DNA of 64,000 bases from Fischerella sp. JS2. Lineage in GTDB: Bacteria > Cyanobacteriota > Cyanobacteriia > Cyanobacteriales > Nostocaceae. The stretch covers positions 4,340,001 through 4,404,000 of the forward strand of contig NZ_CP135918.1 of assembly GCF_032393985.1 (NCBI RefSeq), written 5' to 3'. The position numbers were made by a program, and so were the translations under genes. Below the pieces are notes generated by a model. The model worked only from the letters and a program-made list of their open reading frames with translations. It did not search any database and was not told the origin of the DNA. Positions 1 through 8,594 of this stretch are shown piece after piece; position 1 is the first letter of the stretch, and every line of letters begins with the position of its first letter.

Positions 1-248
1 AGGTTGAAGCAAATCTTGCCATCTCAAGATTGGACTGTTACTAAACCTATAATGAATGCACAGAGCGGAATTCATGATATCGATATTATGGTAAAGCATC
101 ATCAGACAGGTAAAATTATATCGATTGAATGTAAATTAGCAAGCAAGGGAAGTTTTAAGGTTGCTAAAAGAAATCTATCTGGAGTTACTACAAAAGGCGA
201 TTATCTGATTGCAGTTAAATGTATGCGATCGCGTACTACTAAAACACC

Positions 249-1004
249 GGCGTTGCATAATAGCGGTATGAATTGAGGTCAATTAATCATGGAATGTCCA
301 CGCTGTGGATCTTGTCATAACCGTAAGAATGGAAAGAAAAGAGGTAAACAGAATCACATTTGCTGTGATTGTGGTCGTCAATTCATTGATGTCTATAAAC
401 CACCCAGGGGCTACTCGGATGAAATCAAACAAGAATGCCTAAAAATGTACGTCAATGGTATGGGATTTCGTGGAATTGAAAGGGTGAAAAACGTTCATCA
501 TACTACCATTATTCATTGGGTTAAACGAGTGGGTACACAATTGGCGGATACACCAAATTCAAAGGAAATTCCGCAGGTGGGAGAACTAGATGAATTAGAA
601 ACATTTATTGGTTCAAAAAAAATAAAATCTGGTTGTGGACGGCGGTAAATCACTTTACTCAAGGTATTCTTGCTTGGGTTTTAGGTGATCGTAGTTCGAC
701 TACTTTCCAACAGTTATGGAACATTGTCCAGTGTTGGCAGAGTTATTTTTACGTCACAGATGGATACCCTGTTTACCCTTGTTTTGTTCCTGATGGTGAC
801 CAAATTGTGAGTAAGACCTACATGACACGAGTCGAAAATGAAAACACAAGGCTTAGACATTATTTGGCTCGTCTTCATCGTAAAACTTTATGTTATTCCA
901 AAACCGAGGAAATGCTGAGATACTCTGTTCGATTGTTATTGCACTACCTCAAATATCGTTCTGTTCCCTTACCTGCCTAAAACATACCTTTATTCAGCAA
1001 CGCC
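249..1004 (+). mobile_element. IS1-family insertion sequence, copy 1 (756 bp)
   Basis: The element is bounded by imperfect terminal inverted repeats. The left end reads GGCGTTGCATAATAGCGGTA and the reverse complement of the right end reads GGCGTTGCTGAATAAAGGTA. It is flanked by the 8-bp direct repeat AAAACACC, a duplication size typical of the IS1 family. Two overlapping frames inside encode the InsA-like and InsB-like parts of the transposase. A second copy of the same length and with identical proteins lies at 8990-9745 in the opposite orientation. The intact frames and clean duplication point to a recent insertion. Confidence 0.95.
289..980 (+). CDS. IS1-family transposase InsAB', made by -1 frameshifting
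   Basis: The first frame (289-648, 119 aa) starts with a zinc-finger-like CPRCGS...CCDCGRQF segment and an HTH region, as in InsA. The second frame (633-980) carries the catalytic part, with TDGYPVYPCF and an E-N-x-x-x-R...ARLHRKT...SKT segment typical of IS1 DDE transposases. The frames overlap at a run of eight A residues (615-622). A -1 slip on A-AAA-AAA gives a fused product of about 230 residues reading ...FIGSKKNKIWLWTAVNHF, close to the InsAB' length of IS1. The unshifted product would be the InsA-like repressor. The fusion is inferred from the frames and family knowledge. Confidence 0.9.
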
Positions 1005-1165
1005 AAAACACCTGCAAAGGTTGAATCAGCTGCAAGACTTATTGGTATTAGTCCAGAAGTATTTCTTGTCCACAGTGATCAATATCGCGCATCACATTTC
1101 AATGTAGTTGCCACATCTATTGGTAATGCTTTTTATCAAACTTGGGAAGATGAAGTGGTAATCTA

Positions 1166-1375
1166 ATGTATAAATTTCAGCCTACTGAAGCAGGAAAGAA
1201 ATTTTTAATTAAGTTAAACCCCTCTTCCAACACAGAAAAAGCTTTACAGGAGTTTGTTTATAACAAAGTTTATCTTGCAAGTTCGCAAGATTTAGCTGTA
1301 TCGAGGAAAAGCGGTGTTTTTTGTGGTAAACAAAATTGCCTAAATCTCTCTAATAATCAAATATGTATTTATTAA
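1166..1375 (+). CDS. Small ORF after the broken nuclease gene (69 aa), likely a remnant
   Basis: Its ATG overlaps the stop of the interrupted nuclease gene (TAATG), which suggests former translational coupling. The N-terminal part (MYKFQPTEAGKKFLI) reads like ordinary protein. The last 20 or so codons run into the 3' end of the opposing truncated methyltransferase (1340-1561), so the original C-terminus was probably lost in the same deletion. I recognise no family. It may be a second piece of the restriction system or an unrelated gene. Confidence 0.4.
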   Translation: MYKFQPTEAGKKFLIKLNPSSNTEKALQEFVYNKVYLASSQDLAVSRKSGVFCGKQNCLNLSNNQICIY

Positions 1376-1561
1376 TGCTTGATCAATATCATTTAACCAG
1401 TTGTTTTTTACCTTTTGTTTTGCAAAGAATATAGAGCCTCCTCCAGCAAAAGGTTCTGCATAATATAAGTGGGGAGGAATGTGTTTGAGGATGAGATTAC
1501 GAGCATAAAACTTACCACCAGCATACCGGAATGGCGAGTTAATAGACTGATTTACGGTCAT
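1340..1561 (-). pseudogene. Truncated DNA adenine methyltransferase (Dam/D12 class), N-terminal 73 aa
   Basis: The product starts with the SAM-binding signature of D12-class N6-adenine methyltransferases: FRYAGGK near residue 10, then EPFAGGGSIFFAK and NDID. Members of the family are usually 250-300 residues and carry a DPPY catalytic motif, but here the frame stops after 73 residues and no DPPY follows. The start at 1561 is preceded by a GAGG ribosome-binding site. It converges on the broken nuclease gene, so the two look like halves of a decayed restriction-modification system. Confidence 0.8.
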
Positions 1562-1618
1562 TCATCCTCAAAAATAGTATCATCAGGTTGCTAACTATAG
1601 TATACAGACGAAATAATG

Positions 1619-3874
1619 TCAATGTTCCGGCTTTTGCTCCTTTTCCAATCGCACCACAGCATTATAATCTGGTACACCTTCGCGCGATCGCTTGCTTTTA
1701 TCTAGCAACACATTTCCCTCTGGCCAATGAATCTGTAAATTACCAGGCTGAATCGGCGCAACATATACTCTACCCTGAAACTCTCCCAACTCATTTTTGA
1801 GAATCACCGCATCACCTGCTTTCAACCCCAATCTATTTGCATCCGCAGCATTCATTAACACCGCTTCCCGGAATGCACCAGTAATAGCATCTTTGCGTTC
1901 TTGTACCATACTGTTGAATTGTTTACCCCGGCGGGTTGCGACTAAAAAACAATCTGCTGGTAAAGGTGCATTGCCATGTAATCCTACATTTGGAGACAAT
2001 GGTGCAAAATGTGCTTTGCCATCTGCTGTAGGGAAATTCCAGCCAAAGCACAGATGCGAACCCCCATACTGAAATTGGTCGCCTGCTTGCTGCAAGTGTT
2101 GTATACCAGCATACTGAGGGATAACTTGGGCAATTTCTTGCCGCATCACAGCCGTATTCTCAAAATGTAAAGACGCGACATGTCGCGTCTCTACAACGCG
2201 CCTTGCTAATTCCATAAACACTTCCCACTCCGGACGTGCTTCACCAATTCTAGGGCCGGGGATTTCTGGGCTAAAAATGACTCGGCGTTCAGTGCTAGTC
2301 TCTGTTACGCCTCCAGGAATCTCGTAGCGAGTTGTAGCAGGTAAAAGCACCACAGTATCACTTGGTTCCACTAACATTTGACTAGACAGAACAATATCCA
2401 TATGAACTCGCAACGGTACACGCTGGAGGGCTTCTTCTACATAGTCAGGTTCTGGTAACACTTCCAAGAAATTCCCACCTACAGAGAACAAAACATCTAA
2501 TTGCCTATTGTATGCAGCGTCAATCATCTCTGGGGCTATTAAACCCTGACTTGTAGGCACTTCAAACCCCCAAAGCTGGCTTAACTGGGCAGCATTTTCG
2601 GGAGTAATGAGTTTACCACCTGGAAACACAGTTGCGTAACATCCCATTTCCGCACCACCCTGCACCCCAGAGTGGCCGCGAATTGGCATCAAACCACATC
2701 CTTCTCGACCAACAAAGCCCTTAGTAAGTGCCAGATTAATAATAGCTCTAACATTATCTTCACCGTATTCATGCTGGGTGATGCCCATACTCCAAACAAA
2801 CACAGCTTTTTGGGCTTTCCCCACCATTTTGGCAAAGGCGTACATTTGCTCGCGAGTACTACCTGAAAGTCTCTCTAACTCTTCCCAAGATTGATTTGCA
2901 AGAATTGCTTCCAGTTCTGCAAAACCAGTGGTGTAGTAGTTAATAAACGACTCGTCTACCCAACCGTTGGCAATCATATGCTTGATGGTGCCATTTAAAA
3001 ATGCCGTGTCACCACCCATGTTTACCAAAAAGAAATCTTCGGCGAATTTAGTACCAAATAAAGCACTTTCAGGAATAGAGGGAACCCAGTAGCGTTCCAT
3101 TCCTGGTTCGCGGTAGGTGTTAATCACAACAATCTTTGTACCTGCTTTCTTGGCATAATGCAAATACTTGACGGTTACAGGCTGGTTATTAGCTACATTT
3201 GAGCCAATGAAGACTAATAAATCAGTACCCACCCAGTCTTTGTAAGAACAGGTAGTCGCACCCACACCCAATGCTGATTTCAGCCCGGCGGTACTGGGAG
3301 AATGGCAAATACGGGCAGCATTATCAATATTATTTGTTCCCATCGCCCGTACAGCTTTTTGGGTAGCGTAGTAAGTTTCGTTAACAGTGCCGCGACTAGT
3401 AATGTAGAAACTAAGGTGGTCTGGTGTAGTAGCACGGATACGGATAGCAATTATATCTAAAGCTTCATCCCAGCTAATCCGACGAAACCCTTTTTCGCCA
3501 CATCGGCGGAGCATGGGATAAGGGAGACGTCCTAATTCCCTTAGTTCAGCACTTTTGTACATCTGTAACTGTCCGACATCTGCCAATAACTTGGGGTCAA
3601 AAGCTGGCATTGTGTTCATACGTAATAACCGCAGACGGACATTACATATATGTATTCCTTCTAACGTCCAATCTTTCATTCCGGTTGTACCTAAAGCACA
3701 ACCGTCACAAACTCCCTGATTAAGAATATTCCAAGCGTAGGGTAAGCGATCGCGCGACAACCAGATAGCTCGAAATACCTCCCAGTAATTATTTGGATAC
3801 TGCTCCCCAATGCCAAATGGCTTCCAACTTGCCCAGTTCGACGGTGTCCAACGCTTTTTCGGTTTCCGCAACAT
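1619..3874 (-). CDS. FdhF/YdeP-type molybdopterin oxidoreductase
   Basis: A 751-residue protein of the large molybdopterin-guanine-dinucleotide oxidoreductase superfamily, closest by eye to the FdhF/YdeP group. The N-terminus has the CDGCALGTTGMKDW segment rather than a full Cys4 [4Fe-4S] motif, followed by RISWDEALD, a CHSPSTAGLKSALG segment, and a C-terminal dinucleotide-binding domain (residues about 620-745). The substrate cannot be told from sequence. It stands alone, with a promoter presumably between 3875 and 4034. A 20-bp perfect palindrome (2171-2190) lies in frame inside the coding region and encodes part of VETRHVASLHFE, which looks like a repeat inserted between two domains. Confidence 0.88.
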   Translation of the reverse strand: MLRKPKKRWTPSNWASWKPFGIGEQYPNNYWEVFRAIWLSRDRLPYAWNILNQGVCDGCALGTTGMKDWTLEGIHICNVRLRLLRMNTMPAFDPKLLADVGQLQMYKSAELRELGRLPYPMLRRCGEKGFRRISWDEALDIIAIRIRATTPDHLSFYITSRGTVNETYYATQKAVRAMGTNNIDNAARICHSPSTAGLKSALGVGATTCSYKDWVGTDLLVFIGSNVANNQPVTVKYLHYAKKAGTKIVVINTYREPGMERYWVPSIPESALFGTKFAEDFFLVNMGGDTAFLNGTIKHMIANGWVDESFINYYTTGFAELEAILANQSWEELERLSGSTREQMYAFAKMVGKAQKAVFVWSMGITQHEYGEDNVRAIINLALTKGFVGREGCGLMPIRGHSGVQGGAEMGCYATVFPGGKLITPENAAQLSQLWGFEVPTSQGLIAPEMIDAAYNRQLDVLFSVGGNFLEVLPEPDYVEEALQRVPLRVHMDIVLSSQMLVEPSDTVVLLPATTRYEIPGGVTETSTERRVIFSPEIPGPRIGEARPEWEVFMELARRVVETRHVASLHFENTAVMRQEIAQVIPQYAGIQHLQQAGDQFQYGGSHLCFGWNFPTADGKAHFAPLSPNVGLHGNAPLPADCFLVATRRGKQFNSMVQERKDAITGAFREAVLMNAADANRLGLKAGDAVILKNELGEFQGRVYVAPIQPGNLQIHWPEGNVLLDKSKRSREGVPDYNAVVRLEKEQKPEH
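2167..2194. repeat. Palindromic repeat inside the oxidoreductase gene
   Basis: The core AGACGCGACATGTCGCGTCT (2171-2190) is a perfect 20-bp palindrome flanked by GTAA and CTAC. A relative with the same GTAGAGACGCG...CGCGTCT arms lies at 34451-34480. Here it is read in frame as protein. Confidence 0.8.
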
Positions 3875-4034
3875 AACCCTGGATGCAGTAATAATTCATT
3901 TGATATAAATTTAATCTGCCATCTGATTTCAAAAATCGCTATCAGTCTGCTAAAAGTTAAATAATAATTTATGCCTACTGATCAATAGCTCAAGCTGTGT
4001 CTTCTCTATTTGCCTCCTTGCTAGGATACTTGGT

Positions 4035-4433
4035 CTAGGTTTGCTGTAAACTCGCTTGAACTTGAGCTAACAGAGTCTCAGGGTCAACAGGTTTACGAAT
4101 AATTCCATCCACCTTTACTTTACATTCTTCTTCGACAAGCCCTTGTTCGTGTGCTGTAATCAGTATAATAGGCAGAGATTGGCTATCAGGGTTTTGTTGA
4201 ACACGAAAAGCGACTTCGTATCCATTCATCCCTGGCATCATCACATCCAATAGAAGCAAATCAAAAGTTTCTACTTTAAGTTTGGCAAGCACCGCCTCTC
4301 CAGAATTTACTGTGTCAACGGTATAACCCTCTAGTTCCAAAATCATTTGCAGGAAATAGCAGTTGTCCTCAACATCATCACAGACAAGAATGTGCTTATT
4401 AGCACTGTTTTGCAATGCTCCTCTATCAACCAT
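4035..4433 (-). CDS. Single-domain response regulator (REC)
   Basis: A 132-residue CheY-like receiver. The acidic pair is in LVCDDVEDN, the phospho-acceptor Asp is in LLLLDVMMPGMNGYE, the conserved Thr in ILITAHE and the Lys in GIIRKPVDPE. There is no output domain, so it would act through protein contacts or as a phosphotransfer intermediate. No kinase is adjacent. A second lone receiver lies 145 bp upstream on the same strand, and the two may be co-transcribed. The partner kinase is unknown. Confidence 0.92.
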   Translation of the reverse strand: MVDRGALQNSANKHILVCDDVEDNCYFLQMILELEGYTVDTVNSGEAVLAKLKVETFDLLLLDVMMPGMNGYEVAFRVQQNPDSQSLPIILITAHEQGLVEEECKVKVDGIIRKPVDPETLLAQVQASLQQT

Positions 4434-4578
4434 AAGGCAATTAACACCATAACTATTCTCTTGTCATGTGTACATAGCCAACTACTTTCTTTTCTTCCTA
4501 CTAAGGATTTACTTGCTGTCTTCCACTTGCGGAATTAACATAATATTAAGTTTGTTTGTAAACCTGACGACAGGATAT

Positions 4579-4971
4579 TTATTGCAGCAACAGGTTGGAG
4601 ATCACTTTCACCAACTGATCAGGATCAAACGGTTTCACTATACAAGTAGAGAACCCCGCCTGCAAAGCAACAGCAACTGCTTCCTGCTTCACAAGTGCTG
4701 TTAAAGCAATGGCTGGAATCTGTCCCATCTCCCCTTCAAGATTTCTGACGTTGCGAATGAATGAATAACCATCCTCATCAGGCATAGCAATATCGCTAAT
4801 TAAAATATCTGGTTTCCATAGCCGGATCACCTGAAGGGCTTCACAGGTTGATGCTGTCGAACTCACTTGAGCATGATATTGCTCAAGAATGAACCTTACT
4901 AACTCAAGAGAATCGGCATCGTCATCTACCAGCAGTACCCGCAAACCATCTAGGACTTGTAGGGTCTTCAT
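4579..4971 (-). CDS. Single-domain response regulator (REC)
   Basis: A 130-residue receiver domain. The metal-binding acids are in VLLVDDDADS, the phospho-acceptor Asp in ILISDIAMPDEDGYSF, the conserved Thr in ALTALV and the Lys in CIVKPFDPDQ. This is the style of receiver often attached to cyanobacterial hybrid kinases, here as a separate protein without an output domain. It sits just upstream of the similar receiver at 4035-4433, in the same direction. Its 5' side faces the long AT-rich region ahead of patS, so its promoter must lie between 4972 and about 5100. Confidence 0.92.
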   Translation of the reverse strand: MKTLQVLDGLRVLLVDDDADSLELVRFILEQYHAQVSSTASTCEALQVIRLWKPDILISDIAMPDEDGYSFIRNVRNLEGEMGQIPAIALTALVKQEAVAVALQAGFSTCIVKPFDPDQLVKVISNLLLQ

Positions 4972-5852
4972 TTATTCTGAACAGTTTGTACCACTCTAAA
5001 ATGGTCGCATAAATTGAACAGCCAATTGCAATAGCCTTTGAAGGTTAGAGCGATCGCTCAACATATTTAATTCTTCTAGACTGAGAATCTAGCAGGGTTT
5101 TTATATGAACTCAACAAGTGAGCTTTATTTTCACCGCCATACTTGCTACTAATCTTTGATTTAAAAAAGCTTTATTTCTACGTTTTATGATGAGTTTATC
5201 TTATCAGAGATAGTTTTATTGTATCTATGTATAAATTGTGAACTTTAGTTGGGAAATATAAGCCTGTGCATAAGCTAAATGACTTATGCAACATGACATA
5301 GTTGTTTAACTTTTATCAGCTAAATTTCGGTGTTTCGCTATCCGGATTTATTGTCTGAGTTTGGTAGAGAATGAATACGTATAAATCGAGATGGTAAGAA
5401 CCACAAACATTAGGTTATTAGTTTATGAAAAATAGTATGAGTTGAATTATGTTAATTTTAAACACCGTATTGTTCACATTAAAATATAGTTTGATTTTTT
5501 CAATTTCTTTAATTGGAATTACTAAAATTATTAGATAAAAGCTACCCACATAAGTAGAAAATACAGAGAATTACCAACACTTCAGAGTCATTATCAAGCT
5601 GCTAACAACTCCTAAAAACATTATGAAAAGTGATTTTTATATAAATTAAACCAAATATAAAGCAACCAACATGATACAAAATCACTGTTTAAATAAACAC
5701 ATTAGTAAAAATATTACGTTGTGATGTATTTACTAAATTTTCATTGGCGACAAGTAGTCAAATTTAACATGAATGTCAAAAAATGTATTTGTTAATGCTG
5801 GATTAACTATTTTTGAAAAAATTGTAAATAAATTTAGATAAGAGAGATAACA
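4972..5852. promoter_or_regulatory. Long AT-rich upstream region of patS
   Basis: About 880 bp with no gene I can support. It holds an inverted repeat TGCATAAG-8 nt-CTTATGCA (5267-5290), and a TCCGGA hexamer (5341-5346) followed 18 nt later by TAGAGA (5365-5370). TCCGGA is the -35-like motif reported for heterocyst-development (DIF) promoters in Anabaena. Such a long leader fits a developmentally regulated patS. I did not find a canonical GTA-N8-TAC NtcA site. That these elements drive patS is inference. Confidence 0.45.
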
Positions 5853-5894
5853 ATGCTATTTGATCCTTCTAGTGAACGTGGTAGTGGTAGATAA
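5853..5894 (+). CDS. patS: PatS heterocyst-inhibition peptide (13 aa)
   Basis: The frame reads MLFDPSSERGSGR followed by TAA. It ends in the RGSGR pentapeptide, the active portion of Anabaena PatS, preceded by the same Glu as in the DERGSGR ending. Its 13 residues match the Met5-initiated form of Anabaena PatS. PatS is made in differentiating cells, is processed, moves to neighbouring cells and binds HetR, which lowers HetR DNA binding and so sets heterocyst spacing. A purine-rich AAGAGAGA stretch lies 5-12 nt upstream of the ATG. The gene converges on a hetY/tsaE homologue (5908-6384), with 13 nt between the stops. In Anabaena PCC 7120, hetY lies next to patS. The peptide is far too short for ordinary gene callers. 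I am very confident of its identity. Confidence 0.93.
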   Translation: MLFDPSSERGSGR

Positions 5895-5907
5895 AAATAT
5901 TAATGCC

Positions 5908-6384
5908 TCAGCTACCAACAAATTCTTTAAAAACAGCTAAAATTTCTGGGTTAATGGTGAAATTACATGAAGTAATCTTAACGTAACGATATCCTTGATC
6001 TTCATGACTCAAATGCAGACTGAGATAACTATATGGCTGATAGGGCATTCTGTCCGCCCATTCAATCGCCACTATTCCTGGCATAACCTCAACACCTTCC
6101 CAGTAGGTTTCTAAAGTTAAAGCTGCTACTTCTTGCGGTTCTAGCCGATACAGGTCTAGATGATAGAGAGGAAGCCGCCCTGTTGTATATTCATTAATGA
6201 GAGTAAAAGTAGGACTGACAATAGGTTCCGTGATGCCCAAGCCTTCGCCAATACCTTGTACTAGAGTAGTTTTACCAGCACCTAAATCGCCTTCTAACAA
6301 AATCACAGTATTAGGACTTAGGTATTGGCCCAGAGTCATACCAAGCGATCGCGTTACCTCTGCATCAGCAAGAAAAATTTTCAT
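5908..6384 (-). CDS. tsaE: TsaE/YjeE-family ATPase, HetY homologue
   Basis: A 158-residue P-loop protein of normal TsaE length. Walker A is GDLGAGKTT (residues 32-40), followed by SPTFTLINEY, the YHLDLYRL segment and IVAIEWADRMP, all family hallmarks. TsaE works with TsaB and TsaD in making the t6A modification of ANN-decoding tRNAs. In Anabaena the family member next to patS is HetY, whose overexpression suppresses heterocyst formation. The convergent position next to patS supports calling it the hetY orthologue. Whether its developmental effect is separate from tRNA modification cannot be told from sequence. Confidence 0.9.
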   Translation of the reverse strand: MKIFLADAEVTRSLGMTLGQYLSPNTVILLEGDLGAGKTTLVQGIGEGLGITEPIVSPTFTLINEYTTGRLPLYHLDLYRLEPQEVAALTLETYWEGVEVMPGIVAIEWADRMPYQPYSYLSLHLSHEDQGYRYVKITSCNFTINPEILAVFKEFVGS

Positions 6385-6406
6385 AATGATTAGTCAACAA
6401 TTATTG

Positions 6407-6444
6407 GTTAGTAGTTAGTAGTTAGTAGTTAGTAGTTAGTAGTT
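6407..6444. repeat. Heptameric short tandem repeat (GTTAGTA)n
   Basis: Five perfect copies of GTTAGTA (6407-6441) plus a partial copy, between hetY and the YvcK-like gene. It belongs to the short tandemly repeated class known from filamentous cyanobacteria. A short related run lies near 34480-34498. Confidence 0.9.
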
Positions 6445-6470
6445 GCTTGTTCACTACTCCCCACACTCCC

Positions 6471-7841
6471 TCATCTCGCGTGATGGGCTCCACTGTACCA
6501 CCGCAATAACACCTTTGCTAATCTTTGGGGATCATGGCGCACACAACCTGTGTCATCTTCGTACATGACATTAGCTAAAACAATTCTTCGTCCTAATTTG
6601 GTGACATCTTCGCGATCTAAAAAGACAGGATGGGAGTGTTGTTGTGCGTAACGTATCAGGGCGCGTTCTGAAGGAGATTTTTTGTGTACCAGCACAGCAT
6701 TAAATAAACGTCTATCACCGCAAGCAGCATCAATTGCCCGAATATGGTCAGCAACACTAAATCCTTGGGTTTCTCCTGGTTGAGTCATGATATTGCAGAC
6801 ATAAATACAAGGTGCAACTGACGCGGCGATCGCATCAGCAATTTCTGGTACTAAGAGATTAGGAATAACGCTAGTATACAGACTACCAGGCCCCATAATT
6901 ATATAGTTAGCTTCCTTAATCGCCTTAATTGCCGCAGGCAAAGCAGGCGGATTCACAGGCAGACAGCCAATCTTAACAATATTACCTCCTGCTTCGGTAA
7001 TTTTAGACTCCCCTTCTATGCGACGACCATCAGCCAATTCCGCCCACAAGCGCACATCACTAAGAGTTGCTGGTAAAACTTGTCCTCGGATGGCGAGTAC
7101 TTTAGAACTAGCAGCAACTGCCCGTTCCAAATCGCCAGTAATTTCGCTCATCGCGGTTAAGAACAAATTACCAAAGCTGTGACCAGTTAAACCATCGCCG
7201 ACTTGAAAACGATATTGAAACAGTTCTGTGAGTAATTTTTCTTCGTCCGCTAGGGCTGCCAAACAATTGCGAATGTCCCCAGGTGGTAAAACACCAAATT
7301 CTCGACGCAAGCGCCCAGAAGATCCGCCATCATCAGCGACAGTAACAATAGCAGTAATATTAGCGCTGTAATGTTTGAGTCCTCTTAGTAAAGTAGAAAG
7401 TCCCGTACCGCCTCCAATCACAACTATTTTCGGCCCTCGGTACAGTCGGCGATAGGCTAACAGCACATCCACTAATTCTTCGTCACTATCAGGTCGTAGG
7501 ACTTCAGTAATTGAACCAACTGTGCGGGTTTGTCCCCAAAGTAGCAACAACAACCCACCTAGCAAAACAAGAGGCCCACTAATATAGTTGGGTATGATCT
7601 CAGTAATTGCTCCCAGAAAACCCCTCACTAATTCCAGCGCCCAGAAAATCGGCGTTAGCTTAATCCAAATTGCCAACCCCAGAGATGCTAGTAACACACC
7701 CCCAATGCTAATCAACAACCAACGTTTCACCGATAGTCCTGGTGATAACCATTTGAACCACTGATTAACTCGGTGGGGAGTGCGGCGGCGCGACTGCTTT
7801 TGCAAAGCGTTAAGGGCTTGTCTGAAAAAACCAATTGACAT
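6471..7841 (-). CDS. YvcK/CofD-like (gluconeogenesis factor family) protein
   Basis: I place the start at the ATG at 7841 (456 aa, [11 protein letters not shown]), because the longer frame to 7910 adds an unlikely leader. The first 120 residues hold membrane segments ([19 protein letters not shown] and [15 protein letters not shown]). The CofD/YvcK fold follows, with [18 protein letters not shown], the [12 protein letters not shown] motif and [12 protein letters not shown]. The family includes YvcK, a UDP-sugar-binding morphology and central-carbon regulator, and CofD transferases. The membrane N-terminus and gene context favour the YvcK type. It is followed by hetY after an 86-bp repeat-bearing gap. 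The exact ligand is unknown. Confidence 0.88.
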   Translation of the reverse strand: MSIGFFRQALNALQKQSRRRTPHRVNQWFKWLSPGLSVKRWLLISIGGVLLASLGLAIWIKLTPIFWALELVRGFLGAITEIIPNYISGPLVLLGGLLLLLWGQTRTVGSITEVLRPDSDEELVDVLLAYRRLYRGPKIVVIGGGTGLSTLLRGLKHYSANITAIVTVADDGGSSGRLRREFGVLPPGDIRNCLAALADEEKLLTELFQYRFQVGDGLTGHSFGNLFLTAMSEITGDLERAVAASSKVLAIRGQVLPATLSDVRLWAELADGRRIEGESKITEAGGNIVKIGCLPVNPPALPAAIKAIKEANYIIMGPGSLYTSVIPNLLVPEIADAIAASVAPCIYVCNIMTQPGETQGFSVADHIRAIDAACGDRRLFNAVLVHKKSPSERALIRYAQQHSHPVFLDREDVTKLGRRIVLANVMYEDDTGCVRHDPQRLAKVLLRWYSGAHHAR

Positions 7842-8102
7842 ACCTAAAAAGAAGCGTTGATAAAAACTAATGATTAACAGAAAATTTACACTACCTGGTT
7901 TATACCTCAAATGTCGGATTATTACATTTGTGATTACACGAAAGGGTGTAAGGATTGAAAGAAGGGTAAAGTTTAAAGGACTTAGTATTTTCCTTTTCCC
8001 CCTTACCCTACACTTCTATACCCCTAATAGATTAAAAGCACCCTGTCAAAGTTGCCGATTTACCCGATAAAACAATATTTTGGTTGAGTTAATTTGAAAT
8101 TA

Positions 8103-8594
8103 ATGGAAAAGCGAATTTTAGGATTAGATCCAGGTTTAGCAACTTTAGGATTTGGAACAATTATCTGCAATTCAAGCCAAGCTCAGCAGCGAGATACCAC
8201 AGTAGATATGCTAGATTTTGGTGTGATTACCACAGCAGCCGACGCGGAAATGGGCCAGAGGCTACGTACATTGTACGAAGATTTACACACTTTGATCGAA
8301 GATTTACAACCAGACTTGGTAGCAATTGAAAAACTATTTTTCTATCGTATGGGAAATACTATCTTAGTTGCTCAAGCCCGGGGTGTCATCATGCTAGTTT
8401 TGGCACAACACAATCTTCCGTATTTAGAGTTTACCCCTGCTCAAATTAAACAAGCATTAACAGGGTACGGCAATGCAGAAAAATACGAAGTTCAACAAGC
8501 CGTAGCGCGAGAGTTAAATTTAGATTATGTTCCTCGTCCAGATGATGCCGCAGATGCTTTAGCAGTAGCTTTGACAGCCTTGTTTCAGTATTGA
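8103..8594 (+). CDS. ruvC: Holliday junction endonuclease RuvC
   Basis: A 163-residue protein of normal RuvC length when started at the ATG at 8103; a TTG nine bases upstream would add only three residues. Catalytic acids are visible in [15 protein letters not shown] (first Asp), in [14 protein letters not shown] (Glu) and in the C-terminal [14 protein letters not shown] (Asp pair). RuvC resolves four-way junctions with RuvAB during recombinational repair. It is divergent from the YvcK-like gene across about 260 bp, which would hold both promoters. No ruvAB gene is nearby, which is usual for cyanobacteria. Confidence 0.95.
   Translation: MEKRILGLDPGLATLGFGTIICNSSQAQQRDTTVDMLDFGVITTAADAEMGQRLRTLYEDLHTLIEDLQPDLVAIEKLFFYRMGNTILVAQARGVIMLVLAQHNLPYLEFTPAQIKQALTGYGNAEKYEVQQAVARELNLDYVPRPDDAADALAVALTALFQY

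Larger units (their letters stand above)
1..1166 (+). pseudogene. Restriction-endonuclease-like gene interrupted by IS1 (5' end outside window)
   Basis: The reading frame enters from the left edge, is broken by the IS1 element at 249-1004, and resumes after it. Removing the element and one copy of the 8-bp duplication AAAACACC (241-248 and 1005-1012) restores one frame that runs on as KTPAKVESAARLIGISPEVF and ends at the TAA at 1164-1166. The first part has an Asp (HDIDIMV) followed by IECKLA, which looks like a PD-(D/E)xK nuclease core. A truncated adenine methyltransferase lies just downstream, so I infer a dead type II restriction gene. No first start codon is visible because the gene begins upstream of the window. 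The family assignment is inference; the interruption is seen directly. Confidence 0.7.

Noticed and set aside
5364-5378. NtcA site upstream of patS
   Set aside because: The match is GTA-N9-TAC, one base off the canonical GTA-N8-TAC, and no -10 box sits at the right distance.
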